Shown: piece after piece, positions 10,870-19,924 of the stretch | Layout: each line of letters begins with the position of its first letter | Numbering within the stretch: position 1 is the stretch's first letter | Assembly: GCF_900199205.1 (NCBI RefSeq) | Contig: NZ_OBMJ01000001.1 | Coordinates: forward strand, 4,405,001 to 4,469,000 | DNA: 64,000 nucleotides | From: Streptomyces sp. 1331.2 | GTDB lineage: Bacteria > Actinomycetota > Actinomycetes > Streptomycetales > Streptomycetaceae | Direction: 5' to 3' | Program-made: the position numbers and the translations under genes | Notes under the pieces: model-generated | Seen by the model: the letters and a program-made list of their open reading frames with translations, nothing else | Database searches by the model: none | What the model was told of the DNA's origin: nothing

Positions 10870-12203
10870 AGAAAGCGTTGACGAAGGTCGCTGCCGCGCT
10901 GCCGCCGGGAACCCTGGCGGTGGCCGGCGGCACCGTCGTATTGGGCGCCGCCTCCTACATCCACCTCGGAGTGGCCGGCCACAGCCTGTCGGTCGACGAC
11001 ATGGCGAACGTCTCCCTGCTGTGGACGATCGTGATGTCCGTCGGCATCGGCGTCTTCTTCCCGATCGAGCAGGAACTCACCCGGATCGTCTCCGCACGAG
11101 CCGCGCTCGGTCACGGCGCCGCACCGGTGCTGCGCCGGGCCACCCTGCTCACCGGCGGGATCCTCGGCGCGACCCTGCTCGTCCTCGGCGCCGCCTCCGG
11201 CCCGATCGCCCGGGCGATGTTCCACGGCGACCGCTCGCTGGTGCTGGCGCTCGGCGGAGCCTTCACCGGCATGGCGGTCTGCTACCTCACCCGCGGCGTG
11301 CTGGCCGGCCTCGGCCGCTTCGGCGCGTACGGCACCCAGCTGGGGCTGGACGGCGGCCTGCGGATCGGCCTGGCCTTCGGCTGCGGCGCGGCCGGGGTGC
11401 ACTCGGCGCTCGCGTTCAGCCTGATCCTGGCCGTCGCGCCGATCCTGGCCACCATCGCCACGCTGCCGCCGCTGCTGCGGGCGGTCAAGCCCGGCGAGCA
11501 GGTCGGCTGGTCGGAGCTCTGCTCCGGCCTGGGGCTGCTGATCTGCTCGACCCTGCTCTCGCAGGTCGTGGTCAACGCCGCCGTGGTGAGCACCAAGCTG
11601 CTCGCGCCCACCGAGTCCGCGCTGATCGCCGCCCTGCTCAACGCGCTGGTGCTGGCCCGTGTGCCGCTGTTCGTCTTCGGATCGTTGCAGGCCTCGCTGC
11701 TCAACGGCCTCTCCGCGGCCATCGCGGTGGGGGACCGGGCCGCGTTCACCGGTATGCTCCGCCGGATCGGTGCGGTGGTCGGCCTGCTGGGGCTGCTCGG
11801 CGGCATCCCCGCGGTCGCCCTCGGCCCCTGGCTGATCCAGGTGCTGTTCGGGGCGAAGCCGGTCCTCGGCTGCCTCGACTTCTTCTGGTTGTCCGCCGGA
11901 ACCGTGGCGTACATGTTCGCGATGGTGCTCGGCCAGGCGCTGATGGTATTCAAACGGCACAACCTCCAGCTGCTCTGCTGGGCGGTCGGCACCGCGGTCC
12001 TCGCGGGGGTGACCTTCCTGCCGGGGGAGGTGTCGACCCGCGTGATCCTGGCCTACGCGGCCGGTTCCGTGGCCACCGTCGTCGGTATGCTGGCGGTCCT
12101 GAGGCAGAGTTTCGCCCGTTCGGCGACGACTTCCGCAGGCCTCGTCCAGCAGTCGGGCGACCAGGACGCCGCGGTGTTGAGCAGCCGGACGGCCGGTGAA
12201 TGA
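10866..12203 (+). CDS. Polysaccharide flippase-like membrane protein (MOP superfamily)
   Basis: A 445-residue polytopic protein with roughly 12 hydrophobic segments spread over residues 12-420, two halves of similar layout, and positively charged cytoplasmic loops. This is the pattern of Wzx-type or MATE-like lipid-linked oligosaccharide flippases, though no diagnostic catalytic motif exists for the family. The GTG start overlaps the rfbD stop, and a GT2 gene starts inside its own stop, so it is embedded in the rhamnose operon. A role in exporting a rhamnose-containing lipid-linked unit is inferred from that context. The C-terminal ~30 residues are hydrophilic. Confidence 0.7.
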   Translation: MKKALTKVAAALPPGTLAVAGGTVVLGAASYIHLGVAGHSLSVDDMANVSLLWTIVMSVGIGVFFPIEQELTRIVSARAALGHGAAPVLRRATLLTGGILGATLLVLGAASGPIARAMFHGDRSLVLALGGAFTGMAVCYLTRGVLAGLGRFGAYGTQLGLDGGLRIGLAFGCGAAGVHSALAFSLILAVAPILATIATLPPLLRAVKPGEQVGWSELCSGLGLLICSTLLSQVVVNAAVVSTKLLAPTESALIAALLNALVLARVPLFVFGSLQASLLNGLSAAIAVGDRAAFTGMLRRIGAVVGLLGLLGGIPAVALGPWLIQVLFGAKPVLGCLDFFWLSAGTVAYMFAMVLGQALMVFKRHNLQLLCWAVGTAVLAGVTFLPGEVSTRVILAYAAGSVATVVGMLAVLRQSFARSATTSAGLVQQSGDQDAAVLSSRTAGE

Positions 12204-12961
12204 CCGTGTCCGCCCACCATCTTCAGATCGCCGCGCAGCAGCGCGGGCCAGACCCCATTCATGGAGCCTCCGTGTCCCAGTACGACGATGTTTGGCTGGT
12301 GATCCCGGCCTACAACGAGGGCCAGGTGATCGCCGACGTTGTGGAGGGGGCGCGAAAGACGTTCCCGAACATCGTGGTGGTCGATGACGGCAGCGGTGAC
12401 GACTCGGCCAAGCACATCATGGGCACGGGTGCCCACCTGGTGCGCCACCCGGTCAACCTCGGACAGGGTGCGGCGCTGCAGACCGGCCTCGCGTACGCCC
12501 TGGCCCAGCCCGGTGCCAAGTACTTCGCCACCTTCGACGCGGACGGTCAGCACCAGACCGCCGACGTCGAGAAGATGGTCGCGCTGCTGCGCGAGGGCGA
12601 GACCGACGTGGTCCTCGGCTCGCGCTTCATCGAGCAGAACGGCCAGGTGCCGTGGATCAAGCGGGTCGTCCTGCGGACCGCGGCGACCGTCAGCCCGACG
12701 GCGCGCAAGCTCAAGCTGACCGACGCCCACAACGGGCTGCGGGTGCTCAACCGCGAGGCCGCCGGCCGACTGCGGATCACCATGAACGGCATGGCGCACG
12801 CCTCGGAGATCGTCAGCTTCCTGGCCGGCTCCGACCTGCGGGTCGCCGAGCTCCCGGTGGACATCCTGTACACCGACTACTCACGCGCCAAGGGTCAGTC
12901 CCTGATCAACGGCGTCAACATCATCTTCGACATCTCGCTGCGGGAGCGTAGCCGCCGATGA
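12200..12961 (+). CDS. Soluble GT2 glycosyltransferase, DPM1/polyprenyl-phosphate type
   Basis: A 253-residue GT2 protein with VIPAYNEGQVI, the VVDDGSGDDS motif, FDADGQHQ (metal and nucleotide binding) and VVLGSRF. These resemble dolichyl or polyprenyl-phosphate sugar synthases, but unlike the GtrB-like gene upstream it has no C-terminal membrane helices. The ATG overlaps the previous stop as ATGA; a GTG 72 bases on (VSQYDDVWLV) is a plausible alternative start giving about 229 residues. It overlaps a DUF2304 membrane gene, which may supply the membrane anchor. Confidence 0.82.
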   Translation: MTVSAHHLQIAAQQRGPDPIHGASVSQYDDVWLVIPAYNEGQVIADVVEGARKTFPNIVVVDDGSGDDSAKHIMGTGAHLVRHPVNLGQGAALQTGLAYALAQPGAKYFATFDADGQHQTADVEKMVALLREGETDVVLGSRFIEQNGQVPWIKRVVLRTAATVSPTARKLKLTDAHNGLRVLNREAAGRLRITMNGMAHASEIVSFLAGSDLRVAELPVDILYTDYSRAKGQSLINGVNIIFDISLRERSRR

Positions 12962-13356
12962 AATTCTTCTGGATCCAGCTGGTTCTCATTCTCGGCTCGG
13001 TCACTCTCGCCTTCATGTTCATCCGGCGTTGGGACCGTGCCAACACCCGCGCCTGGAAGCGCATCGCGTTCTCGGTCTTCGTGGTCGTGAACATCTACGC
13101 GGTGCTGCGCCCCACCGACGTGACCTGGCTCGCCCACCAGCTGGGCGTCGGCCGTGGCACCGACCTGGTTCTGTACGTGATGGTGCTGGCGATGGGCTTC
13201 CTGACCCTCAACACCTTCCTGCGCTTCCGCTCGCTGGAGAAGAAGCTCACCGACCTGGCGCGCACCGTGGCGATCAACGAGGGCGCCCGGCTGAACGAGG
13301 AGCGCTTCGACCTGGACCTGCCGGTCTCGGCCCCGGTCGACCGCAGCAAGGCCTGA
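12958..13356 (+). CDS. DUF2304 membrane protein
   Basis: A 132-residue protein with three hydrophobic segments (about 4-22, 37-52 and 68-88) and a charged C-terminal tail that begins with a short amphipathic stretch (FRSLEKKLTDLART). This matches DUF2304, small membrane proteins repeatedly encoded next to GT2 enzymes. The ATGA overlap with the upstream GT2 implies coupled synthesis. By analogy to eukaryotic DPM subunits it may anchor or activate that transferase; this is inference and no biochemical role is known to me. Confidence 0.75.
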   Translation: MKFFWIQLVLILGSVTLAFMFIRRWDRANTRAWKRIAFSVFVVVNIYAVLRPTDVTWLAHQLGVGRGTDLVLYVMVLAMGFLTLNTFLRFRSLEKKLTDLARTVAINEGARLNEERFDLDLPVSAPVDRSKA

Positions 13357-13360
13357 TCCC

Positions 13361-14269
13361 GTGGCGACCTTCGAGTTCATGCTGCCGTACTACGGCGACG
13401 TGGCACTGATGCAGGCCGCGGTCCGCAGCATCCTCGCGCAGACCGACCGGGACTTCCGGCTGACCGTCCTCGACGACGGCAAGGAGCCGGACGTCCCGGG
13501 CTGGTTCGCCGAGCTCGGCGACGACCGGGTGCACTACCAGCGCAACGCGCAGAACCTCGGCATCACCAAGAACTTCCAGAAGTGCGTGGAGCTGTCCCGG
13601 GCCGACCACGTGGTCATCATGGGCTGCGACGACCTGCTGCACCCGCACTACCTGGAGACCGTCCGGGCCGTCCTGCGCGACAACCCGGACGTGGGCATGG
13701 TGCAGCCGGGCGTCGAGGTGATCGACGGCAACGGTGCGCCCGTCTCGGGCCTGGCCGACAACGTGAAGGAGCGGATCTACGCTCCGACCGTCAAGGGCCG
13801 GCGCCTGATGGGCGGCGAGGAGCTCGCGGCGAGCGTGCTGCGCGGCAACTGGCTCTACTTCCCGTCGATCTGCTGGCGGGGCGAGGCACTGCGCGCGGTG
13901 AACTTCCGCGACGACTACTCGGTGATCCAGGACCTGGCCCTGGTCGTCGACCTGCTGGAGCGCGGCGAGCAGATGATCGTGGACAACACCACGGTCGTCT
14001 TCCAGTACCGCCGGCACGCGGTGAGCGAGTCCTCGGTGCAGGCCTTCTCCGGTACCCGGTTCACCGAGGCGGAGCGGTACTTCAACGCGGTGGCGGAGCG
14101 GATGGACGCCCGCGGCTGGCCCAAGGCCGCCCGTGCGGCCCGGGTCCGCAGCGCCTCCCGGCTGCACGCGCTGACCATGCTGCCGGGCGCGCTGCGCCGC
14201 GGTCAGCGGGACGGCGCCAAGGCCCTGTTCCGGCACGCGCTGACCTCCGGGCAGCGGCACGAGGGCTGA
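13361..14269 (+). CDS. GT2 glycosyltransferase
   Basis: A 302-residue GT-A-fold transferase starting with GTG four bases after the DUF2304 stop. The N-terminus FEFMLPYYGDVALMQAAVRSI, the TVLDDGKEPD motif and MGCDDLLHP (the DxD-like site) mark the GT2 family. There are no transmembrane helices. The C-terminal region from about 200 is helical and Arg-rich. It would add a sugar to a growing lipid-linked oligosaccharide; a rhamnosyltransferase is plausible since dTDP-rhamnose genes are in the same operon, but the donor cannot be read from sequence. Confidence 0.82.
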   Translation: MATFEFMLPYYGDVALMQAAVRSILAQTDRDFRLTVLDDGKEPDVPGWFAELGDDRVHYQRNAQNLGITKNFQKCVELSRADHVVIMGCDDLLHPHYLETVRAVLRDNPDVGMVQPGVEVIDGNGAPVSGLADNVKERIYAPTVKGRRLMGGEELAASVLRGNWLYFPSICWRGEALRAVNFRDDYSVIQDLALVVDLLERGEQMIVDNTTVVFQYRRHAVSESSVQAFSGTRFTEAERYFNAVAERMDARGWPKAARAARVRSASRLHALTMLPGALRRGQRDGAKALFRHALTSGQRHEG

Positions 14270-14490
14270 GCCGTACGACCGGCTCCGGGCGCGGCACCGC
14301 AGGGTGAACCGCCGTTCCGGGGCCGGTCGTTGTCGTCTGTGACGGGCAGGATGTGCTGGCCCCGGTCGAACGGCCCGTGGCAGACTGCCGATGCGATCCG
14401 AAGAGCGGTGGGGGCGGGCCGGAGCTCGCGACGCCGCGTCAAGACGGCCATGACGAGATCGTCCACTCACTCAAGTAGGGAAGTGTCCCG

Positions 14491-16305
14491 GTGCAGCCGC
14501 TGATCGACTCTGCCCAAGCGCCCGACGGGCGGAGTCCGGGGGAGGACGGCGGGACCGCGGCCGCCGACCCGACCCGGCCGCCGGCCGCTCTGGTCCGGCT
14601 GCGGGCGCTCGCCGCCCACCGGTGGTTCTGGCCGACGGCACTGCTGCTGGGCTACCTCGGGCAGACGGCGTTCCGGCTGGCGCTGTCGATCCACAACTAC
14701 TTCCCGTCGGTGCACGCGGACGAGGACTCGTACCTCGTGATAGCGAGGGTGCTGGCCGGCCGGCCGACCACCGAGATGCCCGTCGGTGTGGTCATCCCCG
14801 GCGGGTACCCGCTGCTGATCTCGCCGGCGCTGCGGATCGCCGACAACCCGGCGACCGCGTACCACCTGATCATGGGCATCAACGCGGTGCTCAACGCGCT
14901 GGTCTTCCCGCTGGCCTTCGTGGCCGCGCGCCGGCTGGGCCTGTCCCGCACGCACGCGTACCTGTCGGCGACCGCCGTGGCGCTGGTGCCGCCGGTGATC
15001 TTCTACTCCCAGTTCGTCATGTCGGACACCGTCCTCCCGGTGCTCCTGCTGGCCTGGCTGGTCACGATGCACGGCTGGCTCTCGCCCGGATCGCCGCGCC
15101 GCCGCTCGCTGCACGCGGTGGCGATGGGCCTGGCGGCCGGCTACACCATGGCCACCCACGACCGCGGCGGCGTGGTGGTGGCGCTGACCGCGCTGGCCCT
15201 GCTGGTGGTGCTGGCCGTCGGCTGGGCGCCGCGGCTCTCCGCGCTGGCCGGGCTCGCCGGGCTCGGGGCGTCCGTCCTGGGGGCCAAGCTGCTGGCCGGC
15301 TTCGTCGAGAACCAGTTCAAGGACGTGCCGCCGAGCACGGTCGGCAACAAGGTCTTCGAGAACCTGGAGGACAGCAGGTTCATCGGCACGATCATCGCCC
15401 GCACCTTCGGGCAGCTCTGGTACTTCATGACCTCCACGTACGGCTTCGGGGCGATCGCCTTCGTGCTGTGCGTGGTGGCCGTGTTCCGCCGCCGGTTCAC
15501 GGTGGCCGACCGCGTGGTGGCCTTCTGCATGCTCGCCATGCTGTTCGGCACCGCGCTGGCCTCCGCGGCGGGCCTGGCGGACACCGACCGCGTCGACAAC
15601 TGGGTGTACGCCCGGTACTGCGCGGTGCTGGTGCCGCTGTTCCTGGTCGTCGGTCTGGCCGCGCTGTTCCGGGCCCGGACACGGTCGCTGCTCTGGTCGG
15701 CGCTGGTCGGCGCGGCGGTGATCGCGATCATCCAGGTGTCCGTCACCGGGTACGCCGGCAAGGCGCTGAAGGACTGGGCGCTGCCGTGGACCGTGCCGGA
15801 CGCGATGTTCCTGGCGTCGAGCTGGGACAACCTGCACATGGGCCGGACGACCCTCGGCGCGCTGGCGGTGCTGGCCGCCTGCCTGCTGCTGCGGGTGGCC
15901 GGCGGGCGCCGGGTGGTGGCCGCCGTGGTCGGCTGCGTGACGCTCTTCGCCGCCTACGCGACCGTCGCGATCACCGACAACGTCGCCGAGCCGCACGCCA
16001 AGTTCCGCAAGTACCCGGCCGTCGGCCTGGCCAAGGAGGCCGGGCTGCGCAAGGGCGACAACGTGATCCTGGACTGGGACCTCGACTGGGGCACCCGGAT
16101 GGCGCTGGCCTACGAGGTCTACTGGGGCCGGGTCTGGACCGACAACGTCAAGAACGGCAACAACCCGCCGGAGCAGGCCACCGCGATGCTGCTGGCGGTC
16201 GGCCAGGACGTCGCGCCGGAGGCCAGCTGGTCCACGCCGCGCCCGGGCTGGCACGTCGCGAAGTACAGCAAGGAACACGGCTGGGTCCTCTGGCGCAAGG
16301 ACTGA
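14491..16305 (+). CDS. GT-C-like polytopic glycosyltransferase
   Basis: A 604-residue integral membrane protein with about 11-12 transmembrane segments between residues 50 and 490, then a ~110-residue extracytoplasmic C-terminal domain. The first periplasmic loop contains SVHADEDSYL, an acidic cluster in the position of the catalytic carboxylates of GT-C enzymes that use polyprenyl-phosphate sugars. It starts with GTG after AGGGAAG. It is separated by 221 bases from the upstream operon and ends before a strong terminator, so it may have its own promoter. It is the natural acceptor-side partner for the GtrB/GtrA pair. Confidence 0.65.
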   Translation: MQPLIDSAQAPDGRSPGEDGGTAAADPTRPPAALVRLRALAAHRWFWPTALLLGYLGQTAFRLALSIHNYFPSVHADEDSYLVIARVLAGRPTTEMPVGVVIPGGYPLLISPALRIADNPATAYHLIMGINAVLNALVFPLAFVAARRLGLSRTHAYLSATAVALVPPVIFYSQFVMSDTVLPVLLLAWLVTMHGWLSPGSPRRRSLHAVAMGLAAGYTMATHDRGGVVVALTALALLVVLAVGWAPRLSALAGLAGLGASVLGAKLLAGFVENQFKDVPPSTVGNKVFENLEDSRFIGTIIARTFGQLWYFMTSTYGFGAIAFVLCVVAVFRRRFTVADRVVAFCMLAMLFGTALASAAGLADTDRVDNWVYARYCAVLVPLFLVVGLAALFRARTRSLLWSALVGAAVIAIIQVSVTGYAGKALKDWALPWTVPDAMFLASSWDNLHMGRTTLGALAVLAACLLLRVAGGRRVVAAVVGCVTLFAAYATVAITDNVAEPHAKFRKYPAVGLAKEAGLRKGDNVILDWDLDWGTRMALAYEVYWGRVWTDNVKNGNNPPEQATAMLLAVGQDVAPEASWSTPRPGWHVAKYSKEHGWVLWRKD

Positions 16306-16318
16306 CCTGCGTGATCAC

Positions 16319-16360
16319 CCAATCGGGGCCGGTGAGGAGCACCTCATCGGCCCCGATTGG
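16319..16360 (+). terminator. Terminator of the glycan cluster
   Basis: A 19-bp stem (left 16319-16337, right 16342-16360) with one G-U pair and loop AGCA, starting 13 bases after the stop codon. It separates the glycan cluster from the S10 operon. Confidence 0.85.
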
Positions 16361-16584
16361 CATCCGGGCTGCTCCATGTGGCAGTATGTCCAAGTTGCTC
16401 GGTTGAGTGCCGATGCTGCGCGCCTCCCGCCGGGAGGACCGGAAGCGAGTCCCATGTACTCGTCGTTCCCGTGATGGCCGTCAAGCGTGAGTTCTACGCC
16501 ACGGCAGCTGCGGGGCGAAAGTACGGGAATCTTCCGGGAAGCGTATGCGGGGCCTCGGCCCGGCTCCCCCCATTCCGAAGTTCG

Positions 16585-16613
16585 AAACCGACGAGTTATT
16601 TCGCCGGTTTTTT
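16585..16613 (+). promoter_or_regulatory. Terminator-like hairpin in the S10 operon leader
   Basis: AAACCGACGA pairs with TCGCCGGTTT with one A-C mismatch, loop GTTATT, followed by TTT; six consecutive T occur in all. It lies about 85 bases before rpsJ, inside the 391-bp gap that also holds the preceding terminator. A U-tract hairpin is unusual in this genome and suggests an attenuator for the S10 operon. No convincing -35/-10 pair was found nearby; CAGTAT at 16382 after TTGGCA with a 19-base gap is the best weak candidate. Confidence 0.5.
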
Positions 16614-16696
16614 GCAAGCGCGAGGGCGACACGCCCGAGCGCGGGGGTCGGAGGGGGGTCGTGAAGTGACTAAGGACAAAGGACTACTGAGTAGCC

Positions 16697-17005
16697 ATGG
16701 CGGGACAGAAGATCCGCATCCGGCTCAAGGCCTACGACCACGAGGTCATCGACTCCTCGGCGAAGAAGATCGTCGAGACGGTGATCCGTACTGGTGCGCA
16801 GGTCGCAGGCCCGGTGCCGCTGCCCACTGAGAAGAACGTGTACTGCGTCATCCGCTCGCCGCACAAGTACAAGGACTCGCGCGAGCACTTCGAGATGCGT
16901 ACTCACAAGCGTCTGATCGACATCCTCGACCCCACGCCGAAGACGGTTGACTCGCTCATGCGTCTCGACCTGCCGGCTGGCGTCGACATCGAGATCAAGC
17001 TCTGA
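16697..17005 (+). CDS. rpsJ: 30S ribosomal protein S10
   Basis: A 102-residue S10 (NusE), part of the 30S head and also a partner of NusB/NusG in transcription antitermination. [19 protein letters not shown] and [13 protein letters not shown] are the conserved signatures. It opens the S10 operon after a 337-base untranslated region downstream of the glycan cluster terminator. rplC starts 14 bases later. Confidence 0.98.
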   Translation: MAGQKIRIRLKAYDHEVIDSSAKKIVETVIRTGAQVAGPVPLPTEKNVYCVIRSPHKYKDSREHFEMRTHKRLIDILDPTPKTVDSLMRLDLPAGVDIEIKL

Positions 17006-17019
17006 GAGGCGCACCGAAG

Positions 17020-17667
17020 ATGGCTAAGCAGATTAAGGGCATCCTGGGCGAGAAGCTCGGCATGACCCAGGTCTGGGACGAGAACAACCGGGTCGTTCCG
17101 GTGACCGTCGTCAAGGCTGGGCCCAATGTCGTGACCCAGGTCCACACCGCCGACAGCCCGGCCGGCTACGACGCCGTCCAGATCGGCTTCGGCGAGATCG
17201 ACCCCCGCAAGGTGAACAAGCCCCTCGCGGGCCACTTCGCCAAGGCCGGTGTCACCCCGCGCCGCCACCTGGTCGAGCTCCGTACCTCGGACGCCTCCGA
17301 GTACACCCTGGGCCAGGAGATCACCGCCGAGCTGTTCGAGGCGGGTGTCAAGGTCGACGTGACCGGCACCTCCAAGGGCAAGGGCTTCGCCGGTGTCATG
17401 AAGCGTCACAACTTCAAGGGCCTCGGCGCCGGTCACGGCACCCAGCGCAAGCACCGCTCGCCCGGTTCCATCGGTGGCTGCGCCACCCCGGGCCGTGTGT
17501 TCAAGGGCCTGCGCATGGCTGGTCGGATGGGCCACGAGCGTGTGACCACCCAGAACCTGACCGTGCACGCGGTCGACGCGGAGAAGGGTCTGCTGCTCAT
17601 CAAGGGCGCCGTCCCGGGCCCGAACGGCGGCCTCGTCCTCGTCCGCACCGCGGCGAAGGGGCTGTGA
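17020..17667 (+). CDS. rplC: 50S ribosomal protein L3
   Basis: A 215-residue L3, one of the first proteins in 50S assembly, with a finger reaching the peptidyl transferase centre. The segment [15 protein letters not shown] contains the Gln that is methylated in other bacteria. Length and ends ([22 protein letters not shown]) are normal. It sits four bases before rplD. Confidence 0.98.
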   Translation: MAKQIKGILGEKLGMTQVWDENNRVVPVTVVKAGPNVVTQVHTADSPAGYDAVQIGFGEIDPRKVNKPLAGHFAKAGVTPRRHLVELRTSDASEYTLGQEITAELFEAGVKVDVTGTSKGKGFAGVMKRHNFKGLGAGHGTQRKHRSPGSIGGCATPGRVFKGLRMAGRMGHERVTTQNLTVHAVDAEKGLLLIKGAVPGPNGGLVLVRTAAKGL

Positions 17668-17671
17668 GGAA

Positions 17672-18349
17672 ATGAGCACCATTGACATCCTGTCGCCGGC
17701 TGGCGACAAGACCGGCAGCATCGAGCTGCCGGCCGAGATCTTCGACGCGAAGGTCAGCGTTCCGCTGATGCACCAGGTCGTCGTGGCGCAGCTCGCTGCG
17801 GCCCGTCAGGGCACCCACAAGACCAAGACTCGTGGCGAGGTCCGCGGTGGCGGCAAGAAGCCGTACCGCCAGAAGGGCACCGGCCGCGCCCGTCAGGGCT
17901 CGACCCGTGCGCCGCAGTTCGCCGGCGGTGGCGTCGTGCACGGTCCCGTGCCGCGCGACTACTCGCAGCGGACCCCGAAGAAGATGATCGCCGCCGCCCT
18001 GCGCGGTGCGCTCACCGACCGGGCCCGCCACAACCGCATCCACGTCGTCACCGGCGTGACCGCGACCGAGGCGCCGTCGACCAAGGCCGCCAAGAGCCTG
18101 TTCGGCAAGATCACCGAGCGCAAGAACGTCCTCCTGGTCGTCGAGCGCGAGGACGAGCTGGGCCTGAAGTCCGCTCGCAACCTGCCGCACGTGCACATCC
18201 TGGACGCCGGTCAGCTGAACACCTACGACGTGCTCGTCTCCGACGATGTGGTCTTCACCCAGGCCGCCTTCGAGCGTTTCGTGGCCGGTCCGGCCGCGTC
18301 CGCCAAGGCCGTTGCCGCTGAGGGCGAGCTCGAAGGGAGCGCCGCCTGA
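17672..18349 (+). CDS. rplD: 50S ribosomal protein L4
   Basis: A 225-residue L4, which lines the exit tunnel and, in gamma-proteobacteria, represses its own S10 operon. The tunnel loop [19 protein letters not shown] is intact with no macrolide-resistance change that I can see. The last A of its TGA is the first base of the rplW ATG, so the two are tightly coupled. Confidence 0.98.
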   Translation: MSTIDILSPAGDKTGSIELPAEIFDAKVSVPLMHQVVVAQLAAARQGTHKTKTRGEVRGGGKKPYRQKGTGRARQGSTRAPQFAGGGVVHGPVPRDYSQRTPKKMIAAALRGALTDRARHNRIHVVTGVTATEAPSTKAAKSLFGKITERKNVLLVVEREDELGLKSARNLPHVHILDAGQLNTYDVLVSDDVVFTQAAFERFVAGPAASAKAVAAEGELEGSAA

Positions 18350-18666
18350 TGAGCGACGTTACGAGCAAGACGTTCACGGACCCCCGTGACGTCCTGGTGA
18401 AGCCGGTCATCTCGGAGAAGAGCTACTCGCTCCTCGACGAGAACAAGTACACGTTCATCGTGTCGCCGGGCGCCAACAAGACCCAGATCAAGCAGGCCGT
18501 CGAGGCGGTCTTCTCGGTCAAGGTCGAGGCTGTCAACACGATCAACCGTCAGGGCAAGCGCAAGCGCTCCAAGACGGGCTTTGGCAAGCGCAAGGACACC
18601 AAGCGCGCCATCGTGACGCTGGCCGAGGGCAACCGCATCGACATCTTCGGTGGTCCGGTCTCCTGA
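18349..18666 (+). CDS. rplW: 50S ribosomal protein L23
   Basis: A 105-residue L23, at the tunnel exit where it docks trigger factor and SRP. The N-terminal [16 protein letters not shown] and the loop with [14 protein letters not shown] are typical. It overlaps rplD by one base and is followed by a 46-base gap before rplB that holds only the ribosome-binding region. Confidence 0.98.
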   Translation: MSDVTSKTFTDPRDVLVKPVISEKSYSLLDENKYTFIVSPGANKTQIKQAVEAVFSVKVEAVNTINRQGKRKRSKTGFGKRKDTKRAIVTLAEGNRIDIFGGPVS

Positions 18667-18712
18667 ACAAGGAGATCGTGATCGTCGATTAGGACGAGGA
18701 CGAGAGAGCCAA

Positions 18713-19549
18713 ATGGGCATCCGCAAGTACAAGCCGACTACGCCGGGCCGTCGTGGCTCCAGCGTGGCCGACTTCGTAGAAATCACGCGGTCCACCCCGG
18801 AGAAGTCGCTGGTTCGCCCGCTGCACAGCAAGGGCGGCCGCAACAACGCCGGTCGTGTCACCGCTCGCCACCAGGGTGGCGGTCACAAGCGCGCCTACCG
18901 CGTGATCGACTTCCGTCGTCACGACAAGGACGGCGTGCCGGCCAAGGTCGCGCACATCGAGTACGACCCGAACCGCACCGCGCGCATCGCGCTCCTGCAC
19001 TACGCGGACGGCGAGAAGCGCTACATCATCGCGCCGCGCGGCATCGCGCAGGGTGACCGGATCGAGAACGGCGCTGGCGCCGACATCAAGCCGGGCAACA
19101 ACCTGCCGCTGCGCAACATCCCGGTCGGTACCACCATCCACGCGGTGGAGCTGCGTCCCGGCGGCGGTGCCAAGCTGGCCCGCTCGGCCGGTTCCGGCAT
19201 CCAGCTGCTGGCGCGTGAGGGCAAGATGGCGCACCTGCGCATGCCCTCCGGTGAGATCCGTCTGGTTGACGCGCGCTGCCGTGCCACCGTCGGCGAGGTC
19301 GGCAACGCCGAGCAGTCGAACATCAACTGGGGCAAGGCCGGCCGCATGCGCTGGAAGGGCGTCCGCCCGACCGTGCGTGGTGTCGCCATGAACCCGATCG
19401 ACCACCCGCACGGTGGTGGTGAGGGTAAGACCTCCGGTGGTCGCCACCCGGTCTCGCCGTGGGGTAAGCCCGAGGGCCGTACCCGTCGCCCGAACAAGGC
19501 GTCGGACAAGCTCATCGTGCGCCGCCGCAAGACCAACAAGAAGCGCTAG
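18713..19549 (+). CDS. rplB: 50S ribosomal protein L2
   Basis: A 278-residue L2, required for subunit association and peptidyl transferase activity. The highly conserved [12 protein letters not shown] is present near residue 225. The ATG giving [17 protein letters not shown] is the family start; an in-frame GTG inside the end of rplW would add 21 unrelated residues. rpsS begins 11 bases after the stop. Confidence 0.98.
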   Translation: MGIRKYKPTTPGRRGSSVADFVEITRSTPEKSLVRPLHSKGGRNNAGRVTARHQGGGHKRAYRVIDFRRHDKDGVPAKVAHIEYDPNRTARIALLHYADGEKRYIIAPRGIAQGDRIENGAGADIKPGNNLPLRNIPVGTTIHAVELRPGGGAKLARSAGSGIQLLAREGKMAHLRMPSGEIRLVDARCRATVGEVGNAEQSNINWGKAGRMRWKGVRPTVRGVAMNPIDHPHGGGEGKTSGGRHPVSPWGKPEGRTRRPNKASDKLIVRRRKTNKKR

Positions 19550-19560
19550 GAGCAGGTCAG

Positions 19561-19842
19561 ATGCCGCGCAGTCTCAAGAAGGGCCCCTTCATCGACGGCC
19601 ACCTCATCAAGAAGGTGGACGCTCAGAACGAGGCGGGTACCCAGAACGTCATCAAGACCTGGTCCCGTCGTTCCGTGATCTCCCCGAGCATGCTCGGCCA
19701 CACGATCGCGGTTCACGATGGCCGTAAGCACGTCCCGGTGTTCGTCACCGAGTCGATGGTCGGCCACAAGCTCGGCGAGTTCGCTCCGACCCGCACCTTC
19801 CGTGGCCACGTGAAGGAAGACCGGAAGTCGAAGCGTCGCTAG
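19561..19842 (+). CDS. rpsS: 30S ribosomal protein S19
   Basis: A 93-residue S19, which contacts S13 and the 50S A-site finger in the 30S head. [12 protein letters not shown] and [23 protein letters not shown] are standard. The 82-base gap that follows contains a hairpin and the rplV ribosome-binding site. Confidence 0.98.
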   Translation: MPRSLKKGPFIDGHLIKKVDAQNEAGTQNVIKTWSRRSVISPSMLGHTIAVHDGRKHVPVFVTESMVGHKLGEFAPTRTFRGHVKEDRKSKRR

Positions 19843-19844
19843 AG

Positions 19845-19873
19845 AGCCCATCAGTGGCCTCTGGCCACGGGCT
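19845..19873 (+). promoter_or_regulatory. Hairpin between rpsS and rplV
   Basis: GTGGCC and GGCCAC form a 6-bp stem with a TCT loop, extended outside a 4-base bulge by AGCCC and GGGCT. It follows the rpsS stop directly and may act as an mRNA-stability or partial termination element. Function is inferred. Confidence 0.4.
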
Positions 19874-19924
19874 GAGCTTGCGCGCCAATAAGACTCAATG
19901 ACTTACTCCATTAAGGGGACAACC

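Noticed and set aside
14467..16278. Long minus-strand open frame opposite the GT-C-like gene
   Set aside because: The product is His/Gln/Arg-rich without hydrophobic or domain structure, typical of antisense frames in high-GC DNA, while the plus strand has clear membrane helices.
16487..16669. 60-codon open frame in the S10 leader as a leader peptide
   Set aside because: No ribosome-binding site, no codon bias like neighbours, and it crosses the terminator-like hairpin.
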